Below, piece after piece: positions 5,584 through 13,370 of a stretch of DNA of 16,262 nt. Position numbers and translations under genes: made by a program. This DNA comes from Actinomycetota bacterium (lineage in GTDB: Bacteria; Actinomycetota; Actinomycetes; Nanopelagicales; Nanopelagicaceae), in contig JAPLBI010000169.1 in the NCBI GenBank assembly GCA_026392815.1, forward strand, positions 1 through 16,262, read 5' to 3'. The notes beneath the pieces are model-generated. The model ran no database searches, had not been told where the DNA came from, and worked only from the letters and a program-made list of their open reading frames with translations. Each line of letters starts with the position of its first letter. Within the stretch, counting starts at the first letter, position 1.

Positions 5584-7215
5584 CGGGTACGAGTAAGCAA
5601 TTTATCTAGCGCAGCTCGTTCGTTCTTTAAATGGTTTGTAAATTCGGAAACAGAAGCCTTCTTCGCCGCGGCATCCCAACCCAATATCGGAGCGATCAGT
5701 GTGGCAACTGTTGCGGCAATCGCTTCGCCGCCATCGCTTGCTTCAAATGCAATTCGCGTGCGGCGCGAGAGAACATCATCAACGCTCTGTGCTCCCTCAT
5801 GGGTTACTGCATAAATGATCTCTGCTTTTAGATAGGCAAGTTCTGGCGTGAGCGGTTCTGCCATCTTCTTATCTTCGTCGATGATTTCAAATATTTCGTT
5901 AATTAGCGATCCGTAGCGATCTAGGAGATGAGTAATTGTTGTTTGCGCTAAGCCGCTCATCTGTGCCAACTGCGCACTCTGTTGCACCAAAGCAAAGTAA
6001 CCATCAGCGCCAATTGCAGGTAATTTCTCGGTAATTGATTCGGCAACGATGCGACGTAGATCGTTAACGGCTAGATCAATAACATCCTTACCCATAACGC
6101 GATAGGTGGTGTACTGGGACTGGGCGATCGACGGTGTGTTCGCGTGAGAGTTTTGTGGTTGTGGCTCCTGCTGCGTTAGCGACCAGCGGACGCAAGCCAG
6201 CATAAACACCGAGAATGTCAGCGGCATCAATCTTGGGATGTAACACGCGATTTGCCTGATCAATTATGTATTCAACATCTTCTTTAGTGGCGACCGGGTT
6301 GGTGCGATCTGCCTTATATGGAGTATCTGTTGTACCAACAATCCATTTATCGGCCCAAGGAATAATAAATAGGACTGAAACTGAAGTTTTCAGGATTATT
6401 CCGGCCTCAGATTTAATCGCGCTCTTTGGCAACACGATATGTGCGCCTTTACTCATGGCGACTTTATATCCAGGTTTGATTCCAAATTTCTCATGGAGCT
6501 CATCGCTCCAAACACCAGCGCACATCACAGTTACCTTCGCGCTAACAGTTATCTTCTTGCCAGAGTTAAGGTCGCGAACCTTCGCGCCAACTACGCGCTT
6601 TCCATCACGAACTAGCTCTTCGCACTGAACGCGGGTAGCGATAATTGCTCCGTGGCGCGCTGCAGTACGTGCAACAGCCAAGGTGTGACGAGCATCGTCT
6701 ACCTGAGCGTCAAAGTACTTGATTGCGCCATTTATTAGATCCCCACGTAAAGATGGTGCGATAGTTGCAATTTTCTTCTCGCTTAAATGTTTATGCCAAG
6801 GTAGTGCGCGCTGAAAACCGCGGAGCACATCGTAGAGAGCAAGTCCTGCGCCAACATAAGTGCGTTCGCGATACTTTTCATGGAGCGGATATAGAAATCC
6901 AACTGGCTTAACTAGATGCGGCGCTAAGGATGAAACCATTAACTCGCGCTCATGCAGCGCTTCGCGGACTAACTTGAAATCATATTGTTCGAGGTAGCGA
7001 AGTCCACCGTGAATCAACTTGCTTGAGCGGCTTGATGTACCGGCTGCAATATCTTGGTTTTCTACTAGAGCTACTTTTAATCCGCGTGATGCGGCATCTA
7101 ACGCTGCACCAACACCAGTGACTCCCCCGCCAATAATTAATACATCGAATTCATCTGATGCCAAAGACTTAAGGGCGGCGATACGTTGCGCAGGATTTAA
7201 CTGCGAATCAAACAT
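5580..7215 (-). pseudogene. glpD: Glycerol-3-phosphate dehydrogenase, FAD-dependent, frameshifted by a ~26-nt deletion
   Basis: The N-terminal frame from the ATG at 7215 gives a normal aerobic GlpD: FAD-binding GGGVTGVGAALDAASRG (about 29-45), then GTSSRSSKLIHGGLRYLEQ. It continues well to REHTVDRPVP, then runs into a stop at 6088. The remainder is in another frame from about 6113 down to the TAA at 5580: it resumes with YTTYRVMGKDVID and includes the GlpD C-terminal domain (LDRYGSLINEIFEI to the end). In homologues, a segment like GLTVIAGGK joins VP to YTTYR. Here only one base (6114) lies between the CCA and TAC codons, so about 26 nt are missing. Adding 26 nt to the 1636-nt span gives a whole number of codons (554). 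The enzyme oxidises glycerol-3-phosphate to DHAP and passes electrons to quinone at the membrane. As read, it lacks conserved residues near the FAD site. A start with GGGAG 5 nt upstream is present. Either a true pseudogene or an assembly/strain artefact. Confidence 0.82.
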
Positions 7216-7218
7216 TTA

Positions 7219-7225
7219 CTCTCCC
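7219..7225 (-). promoter_or_regulatory. Shine-Dalgarno site of glpD
   Basis: On the minus strand GGGAGAG, with its GGGAG core 5 nt before the ATG at 7215. This is one of the clearest ribosome-binding sites in the window, and it contrasts with the leaderless-looking starts of several neighbours. It fixes the glpD start. Confidence 0.55.
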
Positions 7226-7252
7226 GCCCTACCGTCTCGAATACTTTCGTTA

Positions 7253-7258
7253 TAGGCT
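7253..7258 (+). promoter_or_regulatory. Putative -10 box of glpK
   Basis: TAGGCT is followed by 7 nt and then the ATG at 7266, inside the 50-nt divergent glpD/glpK region. No good -35 is recognisable, so an activator or an upstream element may be needed. Confidence 0.4.
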
Positions 7259-7265
7259 TAAGGAT

Positions 7266-8765
7266 ATGTCATATATAGCCAGTCTTGATCAAGGAACGAG
7301 CAGCACTCGTTGCATGATCTTTGATAAATCAGGCGCTGTTATTGCTATCGCCCAAAAGGAACACCAACAATTCACTCCTCACCCTGGTTGGGTCGAGCAC
7401 GATGCTGGTGAGATCTGGCAGAACACACAATCGGTGATCAAAGAAGCAATTTCCGCCGCTGAAAAAAAGGCTGGCCTGGCTTCGATAGAGATAAGTGCAA
7501 TAGGCATTACCAATCAACGCGAAACGATCGTGGCCTGGGATGCGCAGACCGGTAAGGCGCTACATCACGCAATTGTTTGGCAAGATACCCGGACCGCTGA
7601 TTTCCTAGATGGGCTATCTCAATCAGATAAAGAGCTCCTAACTAGCCGCACCGGCCTTGCGATCGCGCCATATTTTTCAGCGAGCAAAATCAATTGGCTG
7701 CTAAATAACGTCGATTCGGTTAAACAGGCGCTAGCCACAGGAAGCCTGCGGATTGGCACGATTGATTCTTGGCTCACCTGGAATTTATCTGGTGGTCTGC
7801 ACATAACAGATGTAACAAATGCATCGCGCACCATGCTTATGAACCTGCAGAGCCTTGCTTGGGATAGTGAGCTACTAGCAATCTTTGATATCCCATTAGC
7901 AATTTTGCCTGAGATTAAATCTTCATCTGAAGTTTATGGTGAAACTAGCAAGAGCGGTCCCTTTGCAGCCCAAATTCCTATTGCAGGAATTCTGGGTGAT
8001 CAACATGCTGCCATGGTTGGCCAAGCCTGTTTTGAAAAGGGAAGTTCCAAGACAACTTATGGCACCGGTAACTTTGCGCTGCTAAATACCGGAACCGAAA
8101 TTGTTCGCTCCAAACATGGTCTCTTAACAACGGTCTGCTTCAAATTCGGTGACCAACCTGCGCAATATGCCCTTGAAGGCTCAGTTGCGGTAACTGGCTC
8201 AGCTATTCAATGGTTACGTGATCAACTCGGAATAATTTCATCTGCATCTGAAGTCGAAGCGCTTGCGCTGCAAGTTAAAGACTCTGGTGGTGTTTATTTC
8301 GTTCCTGCATTCTCTGGTTTATTTGCACCGTATTGGCGCAGCGATGCGCGTGGAGTAATTGTTGGCCTAACCCGCGCCACAACTAAGGCACACCTAGCCC
8401 GCGCTGCCTTGGATGCGATTTGCTATCAAACTATGGAGATCATGGAAGCGATGGTTGCAGATAGCGGCATCGCAATGACTGAGATGAAAGTTGATGGCGG
8501 TATAACTGCAAATCAACTATGTATGCAATTACAAGCAGATGTAATGGGCATCGATATCGTTAAACCTTTAATTACCGAGACCACAGCGCTCGGTGCGGCA
8601 TATGCAGCGGGCTTAGCAATTGGTTTCTGGAAATCAACCGATGAAGTTAAAGCGCAATGGCGCCAAGATCGGCGATGGCAGGCAGAAAGTGATGAGAAAA
8701 CCCGAACCATTGGCGCAGCGCAATGGAAACGTGCAGTGGAGCGGACCTTTAACTGGGTTGAATAA
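7266..8765 (+). CDS. glpK: Glycerol kinase
   Basis: A full-length 499-residue FGGY-family kinase that phosphorylates glycerol to sn-glycerol-3-phosphate with ATP in the cytoplasm. Motifs present are DQGTSSTR (8-15, phosphate-binding loop of the first domain), NQRETIVAWD (83-92, substrate-contacting Arg84/Glu85), VWQDTRTADF (104-113), the catalytic Asp245 in LGDQHAAMVGQ (243-253), and GTGNFALLNTG just after. The C-terminal domain contains FSGLFAPYWR, ARGVIVGLTR and the VDGGITANQLCMQ adenine-side loop. It is divergent from glpD, with 50 nt between the two starts, and is followed 39 nt later by galT in the same direction. Because the glpD copy here is broken, its product may go to phospholipid synthesis or to another glycerol-3-phosphate dehydrogenase elsewhere. 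The start is the ATG 7 nt after a TAGGCT box. Confidence 0.96.
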   Translation: MSYIASLDQGTSSTRCMIFDKSGAVIAIAQKEHQQFTPHPGWVEHDAGEIWQNTQSVIKEAISAAEKKAGLASIEISAIGITNQRETIVAWDAQTGKALHHAIVWQDTRTADFLDGLSQSDKELLTSRTGLAIAPYFSASKINWLLNNVDSVKQALATGSLRIGTIDSWLTWNLSGGLHITDVTNASRTMLMNLQSLAWDSELLAIFDIPLAILPEIKSSSEVYGETSKSGPFAAQIPIAGILGDQHAAMVGQACFEKGSSKTTYGTGNFALLNTGTEIVRSKHGLLTTVCFKFGDQPAQYALEGSVAVTGSAIQWLRDQLGIISSASEVEALALQVKDSGGVYFVPAFSGLFAPYWRSDARGVIVGLTRATTKAHLARAALDAICYQTMEIMEAMVADSGIAMTEMKVDGGITANQLCMQLQADVMGIDIVKPLITETTALGAAYAAGLAIGFWKSTDEVKAQWRQDRRWQAESDEKTRTIGAAQWKRAVERTFNWVE

Positions 8766-8789
8766 CGCTAAATCGCACCCGTTAAGGCT

Positions 8790-8795
8790 TAGAGT
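8790..8795 (+). promoter_or_regulatory. Putative -10 box of galT
   Basis: TAGAGT lies 9 nt before the galT ATG in the 39-nt glpK-galT gap. It would give a leader of at most a few nucleotides. It allows galTK to be transcribed independently of glpK, although readthrough is equally possible. No clear -35. Confidence 0.35.
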
Positions 8796-8804
8796 TAACC
8801 CATT

Positions 8805-9917
8805 ATGAGCGAGCAGAAAAAGCTAAGCGCTGGAGTTATTCGCAACAATTTAGCGATGGCAGATGGCCGCACCATTCGGTATTACGACTCGCAAGGTCAA
8901 TCTCGCACAGCGCAAGATCAACGCCCTAAAGAAGAGCAACCCGGTATCGGCGAACTTCGCCTTGATCCACTGCTAAATGAATGGGTTGTAATGGCCGCGC
9001 ACCGACAAGGGCGGATCTTCTTGCCACCGAAAGAGTTATGTCCGCTCTGTCCAACAAAAGGTGAACTTCTAACTGAAGTTCCTGATGCAAATTATGAAGT
9101 TGTGGTCTTTGATAATCGCTCACCTTCGCTACGTAAACCAGAAGGTGATTGGGCCGCCCCCGATATGGTCGGACCAGAAACAGATGCCGGAACAGCTGCC
9201 GGAAAGTGCGAAGTAATCTGCTTTACCGATAACCACGGCGGTTCTTTTAAAGATTTAACGCCACAACGCGTGCGCGTTCTGCTTGAAGCATGGATCGACC
9301 GCGTGCGCGAACTCTCGCAAGAGCCATATATCCATCACATCGCACCATTTGAAAATCGTGGTGAAGAAGTTGGCGTAACTCTCTCTCACCCACATGGCCA
9401 AATTTATGCTTATTCGTATCTGCCTTCGCGAGTTCAGAAGATGCTGGCAGTTGCTCGCAAATATATGGATGAAACCGGCAAAGTTTTATTTGATGATGTG
9501 CTTGCCCGCGAATTAAAAGACCAAGTTCGTATCGTTGCTAAGAACGCTCACTGGGTAGCCTTTGTTCCATATGCTGCTCGATATCCATTTGAAATACATG
9601 TAGCACCACTTAAACCAGTTGCCGACTTGGCAGAACTAACTCCAGAACAAGCAGATGCTTTTCCAGAGATTTCGCTTGAAGTTATGCGTCGCTTAGATGG
9701 CGTATTCGGAATAGATATGGCCTACATCGCAACCTGGCATCAAGCACCAGTGCGCGAAGGTCGCGATTTACTGCGCCTGCATTGGCAGATCACTAGCGTG
9801 CGCCGCGCACCTGGCAAGTTAAAGTATCTAGCAGGTAGTGAATCTGCAATGGGTGCATTCATCATGGATCTAAAGCCTGAACAATCTGCAGGTCAGTTGC
9901 GAGATGTTGAGCTCTGA
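8805..9917 (+). CDS. galT: Galactose-1-phosphate uridylyltransferase
   Basis: A 370-residue cytoplasmic enzyme of the Leloir pathway. It exchanges UMP between UDP-glucose and galactose-1-phosphate through a uridylylated histidine. The active-site HPHGQ is at 195-199, with nucleophile His197 by analogy to the E. coli enzyme. The structural zinc ligands appear intact: Cys79 and Cys82 in CPLC, His144 in TDNHGGS, and His195. FENRGEEVGVTLSHPHGQIY is the most recognisable stretch. The length is normal for the actinobacterial form. The gene precedes galK and overlaps its start by 14 nt, so the two are almost certainly co-transcribed. No galE or mutarotase gene is in the window. The start is supported by a TAGAGT box 9 nt upstream and by the N-terminal lead-in to the first conserved block (GELRLDPLLNEWV). 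Confidence 0.95.
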   Translation: MSEQKKLSAGVIRNNLAMADGRTIRYYDSQGQSRTAQDQRPKEEQPGIGELRLDPLLNEWVVMAAHRQGRIFLPPKELCPLCPTKGELLTEVPDANYEVVVFDNRSPSLRKPEGDWAAPDMVGPETDAGTAAGKCEVICFTDNHGGSFKDLTPQRVRVLLEAWIDRVRELSQEPYIHHIAPFENRGEEVGVTLSHPHGQIYAYSYLPSRVQKMLAVARKYMDETGKVLFDDVLARELKDQVRIVAKNAHWVAFVPYAARYPFEIHVAPLKPVADLAELTPEQADAFPEISLEVMRRLDGVFGIDMAYIATWHQAPVREGRDLLRLHWQITSVRRAPGKLKYLAGSESAMGAFIMDLKPEQSAGQLRDVEL

Positions 9918-11037
9918 TTTCACAGCGCTCTTTGGGCAAGCACCAGAAATAATTTCCGAGGCGCCGGGACGCGTTAATTTAATCGGAGAACATGTCGATT
10001 ATTGCGATGGCTTTGTTATGCCCTTCGCCATAAATGATCGAACCTATGCCGCTATTAACCGACGCAGCGATCGAAAGATCCGAATCGCATCAGCACAACG
10101 TCCCGGTGAAGTAATTGAAACTTCTCTTGATCAGATATCCCCTGATAAAGATGGAGATTGGGAGCGTTACATCTTGGGAGTTATCTGGGCCTTTGGCGAT
10201 CGCATAACGACTGGCTTAGATATCTTGGTCGATGGCCGAGTCGCACTCGGTGCAGGTTTATCTTCATCTGCGGCGCTGGAATGTTCAATTGCAATCGCAC
10301 TTAGCCAATTATTTACAGCAGATCTATCACTACCTGATCTAGCGCGTTTAGCGCAACGTTCTGAAAATGAATATGTAGGAATGCCCTGCGGAATCATGGA
10401 TCAATCGGTATCGCTAATGGCACAGGCAGGTAGCGCGCTCTTACTTGATTGTCGCGACCTAAGCACCGAACAAATTCCTTTTGATCTAGCAAGTTCTGGC
10501 CTAGAGCTTTTAATTATTGATACCCGCGCCCACCATGCGCTAGTCGATGGTGGTTACGCCGAACGACGCGCTTCTTGCGAATCTGCAGCCGCAAAACTCG
10601 GCATAAAGGCGCTGCGGGATTGCTCAGCGTCGAAATTAGAAAGTTCTCGCGGCAAGTTAACAGAACTTGAATATATGCGAGCCGAACATGTTGTAAATGA
10701 CATTGCCCGCGTGCACCAATGCGTTGAACACTTGAAACTCGCTGATTTCAAATCAGTTGGTGAAATCTTGACCCAATCACATGCTTCGTTACGTGATCTC
10801 TTTGAGATATCTTGCCCCGAGTTAGATCTCGCTGTTGCAACCGCTCTCGCCAATAAATCACTGGGTGGGCGAATGATTGGTGGAGGTTTTGGCGGAAGCG
10901 CTATAGCGCTCTTTAAAGTTGCTGATATTGATCAAGCAAAGGTGGCGATCACTGCGGCATTTAAAGCAGCAGGCTTTACTGAACCAAGATTTTTCACTTC
11001 ACTACCAAGTAGCGGTGCAGCTGTAATCAGTAATTAG
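9904..11037 (+). CDS. galK: Galactokinase
   Basis: A 377-residue GHMP-family kinase that phosphorylates alpha-D-galactose at C1 with ATP, supplying GalT. All three family motifs are present: APGRVNLIGEHVDYCDG (20-36, galactokinase signature), the ATP-binding LGAGLSSSAALE (115-126), and the C-terminal GGRMIGGGFGGSA. The predicted catalytic Asp166 lies in PCGIMDQS (161-168). The ATG lies within the last codons of galT in a different frame (14-nt overlap), a sign of translational coupling; there is no separate promoter. The stop TAG overlaps the TAA of the convergent ACT-domain gene in one TTAG tetranucleotide, leaving no room for a terminator between them. No galactose transporter is adjacent. 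Confidence 0.96.
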   Translation: MLSSDFTALFGQAPEIISEAPGRVNLIGEHVDYCDGFVMPFAINDRTYAAINRRSDRKIRIASAQRPGEVIETSLDQISPDKDGDWERYILGVIWAFGDRITTGLDILVDGRVALGAGLSSSAALECSIAIALSQLFTADLSLPDLARLAQRSENEYVGMPCGIMDQSVSLMAQAGSALLLDCRDLSTEQIPFDLASSGLELLIIDTRAHHALVDGGYAERRASCESAAAKLGIKALRDCSASKLESSRGKLTELEYMRAEHVVNDIARVHQCVEHLKLADFKSVGEILTQSHASLRDLFEISCPELDLAVATALANKSLGGRMIGGGFGGSAIALFKVADIDQAKVAITAAFKAAGFTEPRFFTSLPSSGAAVISN

Positions 11038-11270
11038 AGAGCGTTAAACGAGATAACTTCAACGCCACCGATAGCGCCAAGAACCTCAATTAAATCTGTT
11101 GGATCAGATCCAGGCACGGCAACGGTAACTTCGTCATAACCGCGGCCATCTTCAGATTTCAGAACAGTTAAGCCACGGATATCTGCACCGGCTGCGCCAA
11201 TTGCAGATGCCAGCAACCCAAGAGCGCCTGGGCGATCTGGAAGAGAGATCTCTAACTTAAACAACGCCAT
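11034..11270 (-). CDS. Small stand-alone ACT-domain protein
   Basis: A 78-residue protein that is essentially one ACT domain: FKLEISLPDRPGALGLLASA (4-23) with the typical DRPGAL beta-alpha turn, then GADIRGLTVL, and a final GVEVISF strand. ACT domains bind amino acids or other small ligands and usually regulate an attached enzyme. Alone, the protein probably works as a dimer or higher oligomer with an unknown partner. The ligand cannot be told from sequence. The start ATG lies 6 nt after a TAGCCT -10 box with an 18-bp spaced TTCACC -35, so the transcript is probably leaderless and independent of the upstream protease gene (36-nt gap). The stop overlaps the convergent galK stop by 4 nt. Confidence 0.82.
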   Translation of the reverse strand: MALFKLEISLPDRPGALGLLASAIGAAGADIRGLTVLKSEDGRGYDEVTVAVPGSDPTDLIEVLGAIGGVEVISFNAL

Positions 11271-11276
11271 GGGTGA

Positions 11277-11306
11277 AGGCTACCGCGCACCTAACTTTTA
11301 GGTGAA
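11277..11306 (-). promoter_or_regulatory. Promoter of the ACT-domain gene
   Basis: Minus strand: TTCACC (11301-11306), 18-bp spacer, TAGCCT (11277-11282), then 6 nt to the ATG. The -35 and spacer coincide with the inverted repeat at 11288-11304. Confidence 0.45.
11288..11304. repeat. Perfect 7-bp inverted repeat between the protease and ACT genes
   Basis: CACCTAA, CTT, TTAGGTG: a perfect hairpin with a 3-nt loop. It lies 2 nt after the stop of the protease gene (minus strand) and in the -35/spacer zone of the ACT-gene promoter. It has no following T-tract on the minus strand, so it is not a canonical intrinsic terminator. It may be a weak terminator, an mRNA 3' stabiliser or an operator. Confidence 0.5.
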
Positions 11307-12422
11307 TTAAACCGCGGGAGCTGTTCCGAGTGTGACCTTGTAGGTCTTTGATGATCCATCAGGCAAGGTCATTACCACTGTAATAACTGCACCTGGTGCG
11401 TACGAACGGATCTTCACAATGGCAGCATCACGATTGGCAATCTTTACGCCATCGATTGATTTGATGATCGAACCAACAACGACGCCAGCCTTTTCTGCGC
11501 CCTCACCAGGAGTTAACTGCAAGATCTTTGCTTGGGTATCTGCTGTTACATCATCGAAGACAACGCCCATCACCGGACGTGTTGACTTACCAGTTGCAAT
11601 GATTTCATCGATCACGCGCTTTGCTTCATTGATCGGAATTGAGAATCCCAAGCCGATGCTGCCGCTGACTCCACCTGAAGTGAGTGTGGCAATTGCAGAG
11701 TTAACGCCGATGATGCGACCTTGCGCATCAACCAGCGCGCCGCCAGAGTTACCTGGATTAATTGCCGCATCAGTCTGAATTGCATTTACATAAGATGTGG
11801 AATCAGTTGTTCCAGCTGTAACTGGGCGATTAAGCGCAGAGATAATTCCTTGGGTAACTGTATTTGCAAGCCCTAGTGGTGAACCAATTGCCAGTACTTC
11901 TTCACCGACGCTGATCTTAGAAGAATCACCGAGTGCGATCGCCGGTAAATTACCCTTCTTTACCTGCAAGACGGCGATGTCATACATGCGATCGCGGCCT
12001 ACAATAGTTGCAGCAATTTCGCTGCCATCAGCAAACTCAACTTTAATTGTGCCGCTAGTTGCGGCTGCTTCAACTACGTGGTTATTGGTGATGATGTAGC
12101 TGCTAGTCGAATTGGATTTATAGATCGATCCTGATCCAGTTCCGCCGCCAGTTGTTGTCTTTACGGATATAGAAACCACAGATGGTGTGACAAGCGCTGA
12201 AATTGTCTTGGCATTTATAGAGTTATTGCCAATTTCAATAGCTGTTTTATTAACAGGACATGTGTTGTTCTTGGCTAAAGTCAAAGCCTGGGTGCGGTTG
12301 TCGGCACAAACTACAACGCTGCCTGCGGAAGTTGTGGTCGCGGCGGTTGCAACGGTTCCGGCTAAGAGTGCGCCGGCAACAAAAGCAATAGTTACTTTTA
12401 GAGGTGTGCGTGTGATTTTCAT
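11307..12422 (-). CDS. Secreted HtrA/DegP-like serine protease with one PDZ domain
   Basis: A 371-residue protein of the S1C protease family. An N-terminal signal peptide or single anchor (about 1-29, KITRTPLKVTIAFVAGALLA) leads straight outside; the long cytoplasmic N-terminus common in actinobacterial HtrA proteins is absent. Residues 34-66 form a short insert with two cysteines (Cys39, Cys55). The trypsin-like domain (about 75-265) has the full triad: His115 in ITNNHVV, Asp148 in MYDIAVL, Ser226 in NPGNSGGAL. A C-terminal PDZ domain (about 275-365) includes PVMGVVF and AGVVVGSIIKSIDG. It would degrade or refold damaged proteins in the cell envelope. An upstream TTTACA (12468-12473) and TAAGAA (12443-12448), 19 bp apart, plus a GAGAG 11 nt before the ATG, suggest its own promoter and leader. 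The DoxX-Rieske gene lies 56 nt upstream on the same strand. Confidence 0.9.
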   Translation of the reverse strand: MKITRTPLKVTIAFVAGALLAGTVATAATTTSAGSVVVCADNRTQALTLAKNNTCPVNKTAIEIGNNSINAKTISALVTPSVVSISVKTTTGGGTGSGSIYKSNSTSSYIITNNHVVEAAATSGTIKVEFADGSEIAATIVGRDRMYDIAVLQVKKGNLPAIALGDSSKISVGEEVLAIGSPLGLANTVTQGIISALNRPVTAGTTDSTSYVNAIQTDAAINPGNSGGALVDAQGRIIGVNSAIATLTSGGVSGSIGLGFSIPINEAKRVIDEIIATGKSTRPVMGVVFDDVTADTQAKILQLTPGEGAEKAGVVVGSIIKSIDGVKIANRDAAIVKIRSYAPGAVITVVMTLPDGSSKTYKVTLGTAPAV

Positions 12423-12442
12423 GGCTTGATCATCTCTCTTAA

Positions 12443-12473
12443 TTCTTAGCGAATCCTGTGATTTCGGTGTAAA
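12443..12473 (-). promoter_or_regulatory. Putative promoter of the HtrA-like protease gene
   Basis: Minus strand: TTTACA (12468-12473), 19-bp spacer, TAAGAA (12443-12448), then a short leader with a GAGAG Shine-Dalgarno-like sequence (12434-12438). The long spacer and imperfect -10 make this tentative. Confidence 0.35.
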
Positions 12474-12478
12474 GATTA

Positions 12479-13333
12479 TTAGGCTTCTACGATCCAGGCA
12501 CCTTCAACGGCTACTTTAATCTTAGGTAGCGGCTTATTTGTAGGGCCTGTCACAACTGTTCCATCTTTTCCTGGATCAAATACCGCACCGTGGCAGCCAC
12601 ATTGCAGGTTCTTAGTTGCTGAGTTGTATTGCACGGTGCAACCTTCATGGGTACACACTGCCGAATATGCATAAACCCCTGTTTTGCTCTTAAATAAAAC
12701 TGCAGGTGATCCAGATTTAGATGTGAAGTTATGAATCTTACCCACCGCAAGCGCTCTATCTTCAATGATTTTGGCGGGGCCAGCACTCACCGCTGCCGAT
12801 TTCTTAGGAAGCAAGCGCCCAAGCCCAGCACTCGCAACGGCAAGTGCGGCAATCAATGAAACGCGGATAAAGCCGCGGCGATCAATTGAGATATTGCTCT
12901 TGCGACGAGAGCCGTAGAGGAATAAGAAATAAGTGAACCAAAAAACCGTGTAGACCGAATTGCTTGCTAAGAAATATGGCTGAACGTTCCATGTACTAGA
13001 CAGCCATAGAAATAGGGAGGTTAAAAAACCGCCAAAGGCTGCCCATGTTGGCGCTATCCAAAGAAGTGTTGCAAAGCCGATTGCAAATTCGGCAACCATC
13101 ACCAAAATACCAACCTGAGTTGCGTGATCTAAAATTTTATTGAGTAAGAAATCAATCGGTGAATTTTGCGCGTATGCAGCAAGTTGTGATCCGATAAATG
13201 TTGGCGAACCAGAAGTTAAAAATCCGGGATCACTTGCCTTATCCCAACCGGCATAGATCCAAGTAGCTCCAAGCCAGAGGCGCATAACGCGCAGCGGCCA
13301 GAGTTGATTTCTCCATGAGGCCTTTAACTTCAT
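12479..13333 (-). CDS. DoxX-like membrane domain fused to a Rieske [2Fe-2S] domain through an internal Tat-type motif
   Basis: A 284-residue protein in two parts. Residues 1-142 hold about four membrane helices and resemble DoxX/DoxD-type quinone-reductase small-subunit proteins (RVMRLWLGATWIYAGWDKAS at 15-34 is typical of DoxX). A twin-arginine motif DRRGFIRVS (151-159) then precedes another hydrophobic stretch (about 158-174). The C-terminal Rieske domain has CTHEGC (227-232) and CGCHG (245-249), giving cluster ligands Cys227, His229, Cys245, His248, plus the Cys232/Cys247 pair that forms a disulfide in cytochrome bc1-type Rieske proteins, and a GPTNKPLP loop. By family logic it should be an extracytoplasmic electron carrier tied to a membrane redox module. 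The topology recalls actinobacterial QcrA, where Sec helices are followed by a Tat-dependent one. Its start is 6 nt after a TAAATT box. The electron donor and acceptor are unknown. Confidence 0.88.
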   Translation of the reverse strand: MKLKASWRNQLWPLRVMRLWLGATWIYAGWDKASDPGFLTSGSPTFIGSQLAAYAQNSPIDFLLNKILDHATQVGILVMVAEFAIGFATLLWIAPTWAAFGGFLTSLFLWLSSTWNVQPYFLASNSVYTVFWFTYFLFLYGSRRKSNISIDRRGFIRVSLIAALAVASAGLGRLLPKKSAAVSAGPAKIIEDRALAVGKIHNFTSKSGSPAVLFKSKTGVYAYSAVCTHEGCTVQYNSATKNLQCGCHGAVFDPGKDGTVVTGPTNKPLPKIKVAVEGAWIVEA

Positions 13334-13339
13334 AAACTC

Positions 13340-13345
13340 AATTTA
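13340..13345 (-). promoter_or_regulatory. Putative -10 box of the DoxX-Rieske gene
   Basis: Minus-strand TAAATT, 6 nt before the ATG at 13333, in the 37-nt gap between this gene and tRNA-Asn. A TTGACC is present upstream, but only 9 nt away, so it is not a proper -35. The transcript may also come by readthrough from the tRNA. Confidence 0.35.
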
Positions 13346-13370
13346 GACCCTAGAGGTCAAAATCTCTTGC

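Noticed and set aside
5580..6263. Separate 227-residue protein beginning at 6263
   Set aside because: Its first ~50 residues are an out-of-frame reading of glpD. From YTTYRVMGKD onward it is the C-terminal part of GlpD, so it is the downstream half of a frameshifted gene and not a gene of its own.
13346..13358. Possible terminator hairpin after tRNA-Asn (GACC, TCTAG, GGTC on the minus strand)
   Set aside because: Only a 4-bp stem with no T-tract, and it lies against the DoxX-Rieske promoter. Too weak to call.
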